Shown here: positions 9,252 to 18,733 of the stretch, in pieces
Numbering within the stretch: position 1 is the first letter of the stretch
Layout: each line of letters begins with the position of its first letter
Source: JACMMS01 sp043758775
Lineage (GTDB): Bacteria; Pseudomonadota; Gammaproteobacteria; Burkholderiales; Methylophilaceae
Direction: 5' to 3'
DNA: 56,995 nt
Assembly (NCBI GenBank): GCA_043758775.1
Contig: JAYVMU010000047.1
Span: forward strand, 1-56,995
Notes under the pieces: generated by a model
Told to the model about the DNA's origin: nothing
Database searches by the model: none
What the model saw: the letters and a program-made list of their open reading frames with translations, nothing else
Made by a program: the position numbers and the translations under genes

Positions 9252-10007
9252 ATGAAACAATTATGGTGGATTACTTTAGTTAGTCTTGTGCTGTTTGGGT
9301 GTGCTACGAATCAGCCTGGTGGCTCAAATTCAGCTGCTGAGGACAACACGACTAATCGTGCTCGCGCTCATACCGAGCTTGGCGCAGCTTATTTTCAGCA
9401 AGGTAAAATGGAAATCGCGTTGGAAGAGTTTACTGAAGCCACTAAAATTGATGCTAACTATGGCTTGGCTTATAATGGTCTGGGCTTGGTTCACGCTGCT
9501 TTAGGGCAAGATGCTGAAGCGGACGCTAGCTTTAAGCAATCTATCTCACTCGAACCCAATAATTCAAAATCGCACAATAATTATGGTGACTTTTTGTGTA
9601 GCCATCAGCGTTATGATGAGTCTATAGTTCAATTTTTAGCGGCACTTAAAAATCCCTTATATGCAACCCCTAGTGTTGCATACGCTAATGCAGGCATCTG
9701 TTCCGCACGTAAAAACGATTTAAAAGCAGCTGAGGGGTATTTAAAAAAATCTCTACAGTTAGAACCGCTTATGCACAGTGCCGCCTTGCAATTGGCTCAA
9801 ATTCAGTTTGATCGTGGTGATGTAAAAAGTGCAAAAACGACATTACAAAATGCTCTGGTTGCTGGTCAGTCACCAGAAGTATTATGGATGGGGATTAAAA
9901 TATCACGCGCTTTAGCTGATAAGGATGCTGAATCCAGTTACGCTCTTGAACTGCGTAAGCAGTTCCCTAACTCAGAGCAAACCAAGCTCTTGTTAAGTGG
10001 TCAATAA
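9252..10007 (+). CDS. pilW: type IV pilus biogenesis/stability lipoprotein PilW
   Basis: PilW (PilF in Pseudomonas) is the outer-membrane pilotin that helps secretin assembly for type IV pili. The 251-residue protein has a lipoprotein signal ending LFGC (Cys17) and then tetratricopeptide repeats, with clear TPR signatures near residues 37-70, 71-105 and 106-140. Its place after rlmN and directly before rodZ and ispG is the standard setting for this gene. Its stop overlaps the region just before the rodZ start, so the two are probably co-translated. Confidence 0.9.
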   Translation: MKQLWWITLVSLVLFGCATNQPGGSNSAAEDNTTNRARAHTELGAAYFQQGKMEIALEEFTEATKIDANYGLAYNGLGLVHAALGQDAEADASFKQSISLEPNNSKSHNNYGDFLCSHQRYDESIVQFLAALKNPLYATPSVAYANAGICSARKNDLKAAEGYLKKSLQLEPLMHSAALQLAQIQFDRGDVKSAKTTLQNALVAGQSPEVLWMGIKISRALADKDAESSYALELRKQFPNSEQTKLLLSGQ

Positions 10008-10008
10008 C

Positions 10009-11037
10009 ATGAATAGAAATAATGCCAAGGAAATACAAAGTGAAACGTTATCTAAAGTAGTTGATGATATAAAGTTGAATGATATTGGCTCTGAAGATGG
10101 TGATACGCAGTCAGCAATCGCCCAGTCGGTAGGTACATTGTTGCGTGATGCAAGGCTGATTAAAAAGCTGAGCCCACAAGATGTTTCTAAACATTTGCGC
10201 ATCAGTGTGAAACAAGTCGAAGCTTTGGAAGATGATAATTTTGCGGCTTTGCCTGAGCCTGTGATTGTTCGAGGTTTCATTCGTAATTATGCACGCATGC
10301 TTGAGGTTGATGCTGAGCCTATGCTCGATATTTACCGAGCGCATGTTCCAGAAACGGTGATGCAGTCTTTCAGAGTACAATCTAGCATTAATAGACCGAT
10401 TGTAAGTAACGATAAGCAACCCTGGATAAAGTATGCTATCGCTAGTGCCTTGGTTATTGGTGGTTTAGTAGCATGGTTGTTGTATGCGGATTTGATCGTA
10501 GCACCTATTAAACTTAAGTTGGTTGCTAGTAATGCAGTATCTAAAACTACCACTCCAGTAACAGCATCAGTACCAGAGGCATTGCCAGAGATTGCTTTGC
10601 CAGCAGCAGAACGAGCTGCAGAGGCTGAACAAACGCCGCCCGTTGCTAGTGTTGCCGCTAGCGAAGCTAAGTTATCTGCTTCTAATGAAATCGGCCATAC
10701 AGCCCCAGTAGCTACTTCAGTGACTTTGCCGAAACCCACAGCAGAGACTGTACCTGCCACTAATGCGCCAGTTTCGACTACTAGTAATCAAGTGGCTAAA
10801 TTTAACTTTAGCGTTACAGAAAAAACATGGCTTAATCTGATTGATGTTAATGGAAAAGTCATCTATAGCAAGACGCTGGAAGCTGGTGCGCAAGATAGCC
10901 TGCAAGTGGATGCAAATGTTCTGCCAGTTAAAGTTATAGTAGGTAATGTCAGCGGTACCACTTTTACTTTTAATGGCAATGCAGTCGACTTGGCTAATTA
11001 TGCTAAGACCAACGTAGCAAAATTCTCATTAAAATAA
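10009..11037 (+). CDS. rodZ: RodZ-like helix-turn-helix cell-shape protein
   Basis: RodZ links the MreB cytoskeleton to the membrane. The architecture is visible: an N-terminal xenobiotic-response-type helix-turn-helix (about 40-105, with LRISVKQVEALEDDNF), one membrane segment (about 140-160, IASALVIGGLVAWLLY), an Ala/Pro/Thr-rich periplasmic linker (about 170-260), and a C-terminal DUF4115 domain (WLNLIDVNGKVIYSK to the end). ATG 10009, just after the pilW stop, was preferred to GTG 9997, which would overlap pilW. It lies 17 bases upstream of ispG. A link to MreB is inferred from the family. Confidence 0.88.
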   Translation: MNRNNAKEIQSETLSKVVDDIKLNDIGSEDGDTQSAIAQSVGTLLRDARLIKKLSPQDVSKHLRISVKQVEALEDDNFAALPEPVIVRGFIRNYARMLEVDAEPMLDIYRAHVPETVMQSFRVQSSINRPIVSNDKQPWIKYAIASALVIGGLVAWLLYADLIVAPIKLKLVASNAVSKTTTPVTASVPEALPEIALPAAERAAEAEQTPPVASVAASEAKLSASNEIGHTAPVATSVTLPKPTAETVPATNAPVSTTSNQVAKFNFSVTEKTWLNLIDVNGKVIYSKTLEAGAQDSLQVDANVLPVKVIVGNVSGTTFTFNGNAVDLANYAKTNVAKFSLK

Positions 11038-11054
11038 TCTAAGTTTAAGCATAT

Positions 11055-12335
11055 ATGCGCCGTAATTCATTACAAGTCATGATAGGCCACGTAGCAGTCG
11101 GTGGTGGATTAAATAATACGGTGGTTTCGCCAGTGGTCGTGCAATCGATGACTAACACCGATACCGCTGACGCCGCGGCTACCGTTAAGCAAGTATTTGA
11201 ATTGTGGCAAGCGGGCAGTGAAGTGGTGCGCATTACGGTGAATTCGCCCGAAGCGGCGGCACAGGTTGGGCGTATTCGTACCGAGTTAGATGCCATGGGT
11301 TGTGATGTGCCGTTAGTGGGAGATTTTCACTATAACGGACATAAGTTATTAGCTCAGTATCCCGACTGTGCAGTAGCGTTGGCTAAATATCGCATTAACC
11401 CTGGTAATGTGGGCAAGGGTAGTAAGCGTGATGAGCAGTTTGCTGCCATGATAGAAGCAGCTATTCAATACAAAAAAGCGGTGCGCATTGGTGTCAACTG
11501 GGGTAGTTTAGACCAGGCTAAAATGGCGCAGATGATGGATGATAATGCCAGATTGACTGACCCATTATCAGCCGATGCCTTGATGCGTGAGGCACTGATT
11601 CAATCAGCATTAGAAAGTGCAGAGCAAGCGGTAGCAATTGGCCTGTCGCCTAATCAAATCATCATTTCTTGCAAAGTCAGCAATGTGCAGGACTTGGTCA
11701 CAGTCTATCGTGATTTGGCTACGCGTTGTCAATATCCATTGCATTTAGGCTTAACTGAAGCGGGTATGGGTTCAAAAGGTATTGTGGCTTCAACTGCAGC
11801 ACTTTCTTTATTGCTGCAAGAGGGTATAGGCGATACGATACGTGTCAGCTTAACGCCAGAACCCAATGAGTTGCGCACCAAAGAAGTGGTCGTGGCACAA
11901 GAAATTCTACAAGTGATGGGTATTCGTTCATTTACTCCGTTAGTAACGGCCTGCCCAGGGTGTGGTCGTACGACTTCAACTTATTTCCAGGAATTAGCGA
12001 TGCAAATTCAAAGTTATTTGCGTACGCAAATGCCAATATGGCGCAGCGATTATCCGGGTGTGGAAAATATGAGCGTGGCTGTGATGGGTTGTGTGGTCAA
12101 TGGTCCTGGTGAATCTAAATTAGCGAATATCGGCATTAGCTTGCCAGGTACAGGTGAAACACCAGTAGCGCCGGTGTTTGTTGATGGTGAAAAAACAGTC
12201 ACACTTAAAGGCGACCATATCGCGGCAGAGTTTCAGAAAATCGTTGAAACCTATGTGCAAAAAAACTATGCGCAAGGTGGAAAACTGCGTCAAGTAATCA
12301 TTAATAAAACAATACCAATTCAAGTAGTTAGTTAA
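11055..12335 (+). CDS. ispG: 4-hydroxy-3-methylbut-2-enyl-diphosphate synthase
   Basis: IspG (GcpE) reduces MEcPP to HMBPP in the MEP isoprenoid pathway using a [4Fe-4S] cluster. The ligands are seen in ACPGCGRTT and in the later CVVNGPGES. The N-terminal TIM-barrel begins VAVGGGLNNTVVSPVVVQSM, as expected. Its 426 residues are near the length of the single-insert bacterial form. It is followed one base later by hisS, so the two are coupled. Confidence 0.97.
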   Translation: MRRNSLQVMIGHVAVGGGLNNTVVSPVVVQSMTNTDTADAAATVKQVFELWQAGSEVVRITVNSPEAAAQVGRIRTELDAMGCDVPLVGDFHYNGHKLLAQYPDCAVALAKYRINPGNVGKGSKRDEQFAAMIEAAIQYKKAVRIGVNWGSLDQAKMAQMMDDNARLTDPLSADALMREALIQSALESAEQAVAIGLSPNQIIISCKVSNVQDLVTVYRDLATRCQYPLHLGLTEAGMGSKGIVASTAALSLLLQEGIGDTIRVSLTPEPNELRTKEVVVAQEILQVMGIRSFTPLVTACPGCGRTTSTYFQELAMQIQSYLRTQMPIWRSDYPGVENMSVAVMGCVVNGPGESKLANIGISLPGTGETPVAPVFVDGEKTVTLKGDHIAAEFQKIVETYVQKNYAQGGKLRQVIINKTIPIQVVS

Positions 12336-12336
12336 T

Positions 12337-13629
12337 ATGAGCACTGTTCAATTGAGCGATAGCAAAGTAAAACCGATCAAAAATACCAAATTCCAGAGCA
12401 TCAAAGGCTTTTATGACATCCTGCCCGAAGCTACGCCGTTGTGGCAAAAGCTGGAAGATACCGCACGACGCGTACTAAGCCAGTATGGTTATTGCAATAT
12501 CCGCATGCCGATTGTGGAACCGACAGAGCTTTTTGTGCGTAGTGTGGGCGAGCATACCGATATTGTTGAAAAAGAAATGTATGCATGGACTGATGCGCTC
12601 AATGCTGACAAACTTACCTTGCGACCAGAAGGCACTGCGGGTTGTGTGCGGGCAGTAGTCGAGAGTAATCTTACCTATAATGGTCCAGTGCGTTTGTGGT
12701 ATACGGGCCCGATGTTTCGCCATGAGAACGTGCAAAAGGGTCGTCAGCGTCAGTTTCACCAGATTGGTGTGGAGGCGTTTGGTTACAGTACGCCCGACGT
12801 TGATGCCGAGCAAATAGTATTGCTGGCGAGGTTGTGGCGCGAGTTGGGTATTGAAGACGTCGAGCTGCAAATCAATAGCATAGGTGATGCGGCAGAGCGT
12901 GCAGAATACCGCCAAGTACTGATTCATTATTTTGAGCAACATGCTGATTTGCTAGATGAAGATGCAAAACGCCGTTTGCATACCAATCCATTGCGCATTT
13001 TAGATAGCAAAAATCCACGTATGCAAGCCATCTGTGAAGCTGCACCTAAGCTGATGGATTGTCTGGCTGATGAAACTCGTACGCATTTCTTGAGTCTGTG
13101 TAAGTTGCTGGACGATGCTGGAGTCGCTTACAAAGTCAATGCGCGCTTAGTCCGCGGTTTGGATTATTACAATCGCACTGTATTCGAATGGGTGACAACC
13201 AAATTAGGCGCACAAGGTACGATTGCCGGTGGTGGACGCTATGATAGTTTAGTTGAAAGACTGGGTGGTGATGTTACGCCTGCTTGTGGCTTTGGTATTG
13301 GCTTGGAACGTGTATTTTTACTTATGCAAGAGTATGGTATTACAGCGAATGAAACGCCGGATGTGTATCTAGTTAACGTGGGCGAGTTAGCCGAGAAAAA
13401 GGCCTTTAACATGGCAGAAGTTATGCGCAATGCAGGCTTGAGTGTTGTGTTACATGCCGGTGGCGGTAGTTTTAAATCACAGATGAAAAAAGCCGATAAA
13501 AGTAATGCACGTTATGCGGCAATTGTGGGTGATGACGAGGCGGCGGTTGATGAAGTATCACTCAAACCCTTATTGCAAGCGGGCGAGCAAGTGCGATGCA
13601 AAGTTGCTGATGTATTGATCTATATATAA
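12337..13629 (+). CDS. hisS: histidyl-tRNA synthetase
   Basis: HisRS is a class II aminoacyl-tRNA synthetase. Motif 1 covers the GFYDILPEATPLW region, motif 2 is in GPMFRHENVQKGRQRQFHQ, the His-specific motifs are GLVRGLDYYNRTVFE-like (here ARLVRGLDYYNRTVFEW) and AGGGRYD, and motif 3 is in GFGIGLERVFLL. A C-terminal anticodon-binding domain follows (about 335-430). The N-terminus has about 20 extra residues before the conserved start of the catalytic domain compared with E. coli; no internal Met offers a better start. Confidence 0.96.
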   Translation: MSTVQLSDSKVKPIKNTKFQSIKGFYDILPEATPLWQKLEDTARRVLSQYGYCNIRMPIVEPTELFVRSVGEHTDIVEKEMYAWTDALNADKLTLRPEGTAGCVRAVVESNLTYNGPVRLWYTGPMFRHENVQKGRQRQFHQIGVEAFGYSTPDVDAEQIVLLARLWRELGIEDVELQINSIGDAAERAEYRQVLIHYFEQHADLLDEDAKRRLHTNPLRILDSKNPRMQAICEAAPKLMDCLADETRTHFLSLCKLLDDAGVAYKVNARLVRGLDYYNRTVFEWVTTKLGAQGTIAGGGRYDSLVERLGGDVTPACGFGIGLERVFLLMQEYGITANETPDVYLVNVGELAEKKAFNMAEVMRNAGLSVVLHAGGGSFKSQMKKADKSNARYAAIVGDDEAAVDEVSLKPLLQAGEQVRCKVADVLIYI

Positions 13630-13671
13630 ATAGATTCATAGGCGCTATTTAACCAAGCACTTTAATTAAAA

Positions 13672-14523
13672 ATGACCTCACTATTAAGCGTACAAAATCT
13701 AACCGTAGCGTCTAAAGCTAATCCAAGCCGTTTACTGGTAAAAGAGGTCTCATTTTCGTTAAAGCCGGGTAAAACAACTTGTATCGTCGGTGAATCTGGC
13801 AGCGGTAAAAGTCTTACAGCTCTTTCTATCATGGGCTTATTATCTAAGCAGCTGGTACAAATGCAGGGCAGCGTTATTTTTCAAGAGCAAAACTTAACTC
13901 TTTTCAATAATGGGCAATTGCGCGAGATTCGCGGTAAAAAAATCGGCATGATTTTTCAAGAACCAATGACCTCGCTTAACCCGGTACTCACCGTCGGTTT
14001 TCAAATTGGCGAATCACTCACGGTGCATTTAGGCCTAAAAGGCGTAGCACTTAAGGCGCGTATAGCGAGTCTTTTGCAGCGCGTTGGCATTCCTGAAAGT
14101 CGGGCAGACAGTTATCCTGACGAGCTTTCTGGTGGTCAACGTCAACGCGTGATGATTGCAATGAGCATTGCTTGTGAGCCATTATTGTTAATCGCTGATG
14201 AGCCAACTACTGCGTTAGATGTTACTGTGCAAGCGCAGATACTGAAGCTGTTGGATGAACTGAAAACGCGCATGAACATGGCGATGTTGTTCATTACCCA
14301 TGACTTTGGTGTAGTTGCCGATATTGCGGATGATGTCGTGGTGATGTTCCGTGGTGAAATTGTGGAAACTGGCTCTGTGGAGCAGGTGCTGAATAATCCA
14401 CAACATCCTTATACCAAAGCGCTGCTAGATTGTGTGCCGGATGCTGCAGGAGAAAAACAGTTAAAACCGATGGATTATGCGTGGTTGAAAAATGACTCGT
14501 TAAATGATGGAGTTGTAGTATGA
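13672..14523 (+). CDS. peptide/nickel-type ABC transporter ATPase (OppD/DppD family)
   Basis: This 283-residue ABC ATPase belongs to the oligopeptide/dipeptide (OppD) family. Walker A is GESGSGKS, the Q-loop is FQEPMTSLNP, the signature is LSGGQRQRV, Walker B is LLIADEPTTALD, and the H-loop is ITHDFGVV. The C-terminal NPQHPYTKALL is the family's regulatory tail. It overlaps the next ATPase gene by four bases. No permease or substrate-binding gene lies near, so the transporter it serves cannot be named; YejF-like or Opp-like roles are possible. Confidence 0.88.
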   Translation: MTSLLSVQNLTVASKANPSRLLVKEVSFSLKPGKTTCIVGESGSGKSLTALSIMGLLSKQLVQMQGSVIFQEQNLTLFNNGQLREIRGKKIGMIFQEPMTSLNPVLTVGFQIGESLTVHLGLKGVALKARIASLLQRVGIPESRADSYPDELSGGQRQRVMIAMSIACEPLLLIADEPTTALDVTVQAQILKLLDELKTRMNMAMLFITHDFGVVADIADDVVVMFRGEIVETGSVEQVLNNPQHPYTKALLDCVPDAAGEKQLKPMDYAWLKNDSLNDGVVV

Positions 14524-15338
14524 GCAACATCATATTAGAGGCTAAGCATTTAAACAAAACCTATACCCAGCGCAGTGGTCGCTTCGGCTTTGGCACAGCG
14601 TTGGTAAAAGCCTTGGATGATGTCAGCATCAGTTTGCGTGCAGGTTCAACCCTTGCGGTCGTCGGTGAATCTGGTAGCGGAAAATCCACGCTAGCGCGTT
14701 GTCTGTTACAATTGCAAGGTCTTGATAGTGGTGAGGTGTTATTTCAAGGCAGAGACTTAGCTCAAATGACAGGTCAGGCTTTGCGAGAAACCCGCCGTGA
14801 TTTGCAAATGGTGTTTCAAGATCCGTTTGCTTCGCTTAATCCACGTATGCGTGTGGGTGAAATTATTGGCGAAGGCTTGTTGATTCATGGTCTAGGTAGC
14901 CGTGACGAGCAGAAAAACCAAGTGCTTAATATGTTAAAGCGCGTGGGCTTGAAGCCTGAGGATGTGCAAAAATATCCGCATGAGTTCTCAGGTGGTCAGC
15001 GGCAGCGTATTGGCATCGCGCGGGCATTAGTGTTATCGCCAAAAGTGCTGGTGTGTGATGAGCCAGTTTCGGCGCTGGATGTTTCGGTGCAAGCGCAGAT
15101 TTTGTTGTTACTCAAAGAGTTACAGATTGAAATGGCATTGAGTACACTATTTATTAGCCACGATTTACGGGTGGTACGGCATATTGCAGATGATATTGTA
15201 GTGATGAATCAAGGCAAGATAGTGGAGCAGGGCGGGGTGGAAGAGATTTATGCAAATCCCAACCAAGCTTATACACAGCAATTATTGAGCGCGATTCCGG
15301 GGCAAAAGCATCTGCGCAAGCAAGTGTTACAAGTTTAG
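14520..15338 (+). CDS. peptide/nickel-type ABC transporter ATPase (OppF/DppF family)
   Basis: This is the second half of an OppD-OppF pair (272 residues), starting inside the end of the first (ATGA overlap). Walker A is GESGSGKST, the Q-loop VFQDPFASLNPRM, the signature FSGGQRQRIG, Walker B VLVCDEPVSALD, and the H-loop ISHDLRVV. Such pairs form the heterodimeric motor of peptide, nickel or microcin-type importers. The pair interrupts the usual hisS-yfgM neighbourhood, and its permeases must be elsewhere if they exist. Confidence 0.88.
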   Translation: MSNIILEAKHLNKTYTQRSGRFGFGTALVKALDDVSISLRAGSTLAVVGESGSGKSTLARCLLQLQGLDSGEVLFQGRDLAQMTGQALRETRRDLQMVFQDPFASLNPRMRVGEIIGEGLLIHGLGSRDEQKNQVLNMLKRVGLKPEDVQKYPHEFSGGQRQRIGIARALVLSPKVLVCDEPVSALDVSVQAQILLLLKELQIEMALSTLFISHDLRVVRHIADDIVVMNQGKIVEQGGVEEIYANPNQAYTQQLLSAIPGQKHLRKQVLQV

Positions 15339-15388
15339 ATGACAATTATTACAAATCAGTGAGAATTAAGAAATTTTAGGGAAATAGC

Positions 15389-16012
15389 ATGGCATACGAT
15401 TTAGAAGAGCAGGAACAGATTGATGAATTTAAAGCCTGGTGGAAACGCTACGGCAGTCTATTAACTAATGTAGTGATTGCATTGTTAGTAGCCTACAGCG
15501 CACTGCAAGCTTGGAAGTTTTATCAGAATAAGCAATCTACCGAAGCATCGTCACTGTATCAAGCTTTAATTCAGGTGGATATTACCGATGTCAAAGCGAT
15601 TAAGCTACAGTCTGCAAAAATCATTGAAAACTATCAGAGCACACCTTATGCAGGTCGTGCAGCTTTGTTAGCTGCTAAAGCAAATTATGCTGCCAATGAT
15701 AGCAAAAGTGCTAAAGCACAGTTGGAGTGGTCAGTTAAAAATGCGAAAGAATCAGCCGTACAAGCGATGGCGAGTTTGGAACTGGCGGGGATTTTAGCTG
15801 AAGAAAAAAACTATGATGCCGCATTAAAAATCTTGGCAGAATTACACGATGCGGGCTTTGCCGGTTTAAATGCTGATTTAAAGGGTGATATTTATGTGGC
15901 ACTGGGCAAAACTGATGAAGCTAAAAAAGCTTATCAAGAAGCCTTGACCAAACTGGATGAAAAAGATCGTTATCATCAATATACTAGCGAAAAATTAGAG
16001 GCACTCGGCTAA
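15389..16012 (+). CDS. yfgM: YfgM-like periplasmic TPR protein
   Basis: YfgM is an inner-membrane protein with a periplasmic TPR-like domain that associates with the SecYEG/PpiD export machinery. The 207-residue product starts with the conserved AYDLEEQEQIDEFKAWWKRYG, has one membrane segment (about 24-43), and then helical repeats to the end. It sits directly before bamB (stop and start adjacent at 16012/16013), the common hisS-yfgM-bamB-der order apart from the ABC gene insertion upstream. Confidence 0.9.
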   Translation: MAYDLEEQEQIDEFKAWWKRYGSLLTNVVIALLVAYSALQAWKFYQNKQSTEASSLYQALIQVDITDVKAIKLQSAKIIENYQSTPYAGRAALLAAKANYAANDSKSAKAQLEWSVKNAKESAVQAMASLELAGILAEEKNYDAALKILAELHDAGFAGLNADLKGDIYVALGKTDEAKKAYQEALTKLDEKDRYHQYTSEKLEALG

Positions 16013-17200
16013 ATGAGTGTGAAGTCTATGCTCTTATTTCGTACTTTAGTTGCAAGTTCTCTCTTGTTGTCGTTATCCGCATGTAGTCTTTATGGGGATG
16101 TTAAAGATAGTGTTTCAGAGAAAATATTTGGCAAAGAAGATCCCAATCCACCCGCTGAACTGACAGAACTAAAGCCGACGATTGACGCTAAAGTTTTGTG
16201 GAATACAAAACTAGGCGCTGCTGAAAATTTTGATTTTACGCCTGCAGCTGATGGTGATTTTGTCTATGCGGCGAGCGCAACTGGTGAGATTGTTAAAATT
16301 AACGCGGCAACGGGTGTGCAACAGTGGCGCATTAAAGCTGGCGAAAAACTATCAGGCGGGGTTGGTGTAGGATCTAATATTGTGTTGGTAGGCACTGCGC
16401 AAGGTTCTGTGCTGGCCTATGATTTTGCAGGAAAAGAGATATGGAAGGCAAAACTCAGCAGTGAAGTGCTGAGCGTGCCTAGAGTGTTTGTTGATGTCGT
16501 GATAGTGCGATCAGGTGATAACCATATATTTGGTATTAATGTTAATGATGGTTCACGTAAATGGGAGTATCAACGTGCCAATCCTTCTTTAAGCTTGCGT
16601 TCAAGTGCAGGTATCGCCGTAGACGGCGGTGCTGTTTATGCGGGCTTTGCTGGCGGTAAAATGGTGGCACTTCGAGCAGATAATGGGAATGTTATTTGGG
16701 AGGCTTCCGTTGCACAACCCAAGGGTGTGACCGAGATTGAGCGCATTGCTGATATTACCAGTCTGCCCGTCGTGGATGGACCTTTGGTGTATGCGGTTGC
16801 TTATCAGGGCAAGGTCGCTGCAATAGATCGCACCAATGGTCGTGTGGTATGGAATCGTGATATTTCAAGTTATTCGGGTATGAGTGTTGACGATGGTAAG
16901 GTGTATGTATCACATGCCGTAGGCTCGGTTTATTCGCTGGATTATACTTCTGGTAAAACATTTTGGCGACAAGCTGCACTAGCCAATCGCAAGTTGACTG
17001 CGCCATTGCCTATGGGTAGCGTTGTTGCAATAGGTGATTTTGAAGGATATGTACATTTTCTGAATCGGGATGATGGCGCTCTTGCAGCACGAGTTAAAAC
17101 CGACAGTTCGGCTGTAATGCCGCAAATGACTGCAATTGGCACTAATCAGCTGTTTGCACAAACTCGTGATGGTGGCCTTTACGCCATCTCAATTAAGTAA
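16013..17200 (+). CDS. bamB: outer membrane assembly lipoprotein BamB
   Basis: BamB is a beta-propeller lipoprotein of the BAM complex that inserts outer-membrane beta-barrels. The signal peptide ends LSAC with Cys24, and the rest consists of repeated PQQ-like propeller blades, for example GEIVKINAATGVQQWRIKAG, GKEIWKAKL, NDGSRKWEYQ and TNGRVVWNRD. The 395-residue length is normal. The start codon follows the yfgM stop immediately. bamD, another part of the same complex, lies 1.5 kb downstream on the other strand. Confidence 0.95.
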   Translation: MSVKSMLLFRTLVASSLLLSLSACSLYGDVKDSVSEKIFGKEDPNPPAELTELKPTIDAKVLWNTKLGAAENFDFTPAADGDFVYAASATGEIVKINAATGVQQWRIKAGEKLSGGVGVGSNIVLVGTAQGSVLAYDFAGKEIWKAKLSSEVLSVPRVFVDVVIVRSGDNHIFGINVNDGSRKWEYQRANPSLSLRSSAGIAVDGGAVYAGFAGGKMVALRADNGNVIWEASVAQPKGVTEIERIADITSLPVVDGPLVYAVAYQGKVAAIDRTNGRVVWNRDISSYSGMSVDDGKVYVSHAVGSVYSLDYTSGKTFWRQAALANRKLTAPLPMGSVVAIGDFEGYVHFLNRDDGALAARVKTDSSAVMPQMTAIGTNQLFAQTRDGGLYAISIK

Positions 17201-17247
17201 ATCTCATTAAGCCTACCAATTTAGACCATTAGCAATTAAGAACAGCC

Positions 17248-18681
17248 ATGTTACCCACCATTGTATTAGTAGGCCGACCTAACGTTGGCAAATCCACTTT
17301 ATTCAATCGGCTGACTAAAAGCCGTGATGCTTTAGTGGCGGATTTGCCTGGCCTCACGCGTGATCGTCATTATGGTCGAGGCTTGGGCGCAAGTATTCCT
17401 TTTTTAGTGGTCGATACAGGTGGTTTTGAACCGCTGGCAGAATCTGGTATTTTGAAAGAAATGGCACGTCAAACACTACTTGCGATTGACGAAGCTGATG
17501 TTATTATTTTTGTGGTGGATGGTCGCCAAGGTCTCACGCCACAAGATAAAGTGATTGCCGATAAACTACGCCGAAGCCAGCGTAAAGTTTTGCTGGCGGT
17601 GAACAAAACCGAAGGCATGCAAAAAGCCATTGTCAGTGCAGACTTTCATGAACTAGGGCTAGGTGATCCGCTCTCTATTTCATCTGCACATGGTGAAGGT
17701 GTGCGCGATATTGTGGATTTAGCATTAGAAGACTTTATTACCGATGAGCCAGAAGTACGAGTTGCCGATGATGGTCGTGTGCCTAAAGTCGCCATCGTAG
17801 GCCGGCCCAATGTAGGTAAATCAACGCTGGTCAACAGCTTGCTGGGCCATGAGCGCGTGATTGCGTTTGATGAACCGGGCACTACGCGCGATTCAATTTA
17901 TATTGATTTAGAGCGTGATGGTAAACACTATGTGATTATCGACACCGCTGGTGTACGTAAACGTGGTCGTGTGTTTGAAGCGATTGAAAAATTCTCGGTC
18001 ATTAAAACCATTCAAGCGATTGAAGAAGCTAACGTGGCTATTTTAGTGGTCGATGCACAAGAAGGCATTACCGAGCAGGATGCGCACGTAGCCGCTTATA
18101 TATTGGATACTGGCCGTGCGTTAGTGGTGGGTATTAATAAGTGGGATGGCTTAAAAGACGAAGAACGCGACTGGATTAAGCGTGAGATTGATCGCAAACT
18201 ACAGTTCTTGGACTTTGCTGAATTCCACTATATTTCTGCATTGAAGAAAAAAGGCTTAACTGAATTGTTTAGATCGGTGGATATTGCGTTTAAAGCCGCG
18301 TTTGCCAAGCTCGCTACGCCGCAGCTAACACGTGTATTGGAAGATGCCATACAACAACATCAGCCACCCATCAGCAAAGGCGTGCGCCCTAAAATGCGCT
18401 ATGCCCACCAGGGCGGTAGCAATCCACCTATCGTCGTGATTCACGGCAGCCATTTAGATGGTGTAAAAGATGCTTATACGCGCTTTTTACAAAAGACTTT
18501 CCGCAAAGCATTTCAGCTTTCTGGTACACCACTGCGTGTGCAATATAAGCAAGGTGAGAACCCGTTTGCTGAACCGGATAAACGTAAATCAGGCGAGGGT
18601 ATAGTGAGTATGCGGCGTCGTAAAACAGCGCATCGTGCTGAATTGAAAGCTAAAAAAGACGAAGAAGATAAAAAGAGATAA
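17248..18681 (+). CDS. der: ribosome biogenesis GTPase Der (EngA)
   Basis: Der is the essential double GTPase for 50S subunit assembly. Both G1 motifs are GRPNVGKST (about residues 8-16 and 183-191), the G3 motifs are VVDTGGFE and IIDTAGVRK, and the G4 motifs are AVNKTEG and GINKWDG. A C-terminal KH-like domain follows (about 360-450), then a basic Lys/Arg tail. Length (477) is normal. It converges with bamD. Confidence 0.97.
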   Translation: MLPTIVLVGRPNVGKSTLFNRLTKSRDALVADLPGLTRDRHYGRGLGASIPFLVVDTGGFEPLAESGILKEMARQTLLAIDEADVIIFVVDGRQGLTPQDKVIADKLRRSQRKVLLAVNKTEGMQKAIVSADFHELGLGDPLSISSAHGEGVRDIVDLALEDFITDEPEVRVADDGRVPKVAIVGRPNVGKSTLVNSLLGHERVIAFDEPGTTRDSIYIDLERDGKHYVIIDTAGVRKRGRVFEAIEKFSVIKTIQAIEEANVAILVVDAQEGITEQDAHVAAYILDTGRALVVGINKWDGLKDEERDWIKREIDRKLQFLDFAEFHYISALKKKGLTELFRSVDIAFKAAFAKLATPQLTRVLEDAIQQHQPPISKGVRPKMRYAHQGGSNPPIVVIHGSHLDGVKDAYTRFLQKTFRKAFQLSGTPLRVQYKQGENPFAEPDKRKSGEGIVSMRRRKTAHRAELKAKKDEEDKKR

Positions 18682-18689
18682 AAGTTAGC

Positions 18690-18720
18690 TACAAGCCGCT
18701 AGGTTAATTGGCGACTTGTA
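18690..18720. terminator. hairpin between convergent der and bamD
   Basis: The arms TACAAGCCGC (18690-18699) and GGCGACTTGTA (18710-18720) pair with one mismatch around a ten-base loop, in the 52-base gap between two convergent genes. There is no long T-run on either side, so a terminator role is inferred from position. Confidence 0.4.
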
Positions 18721-18733
18721 ATTGATCACTTGA

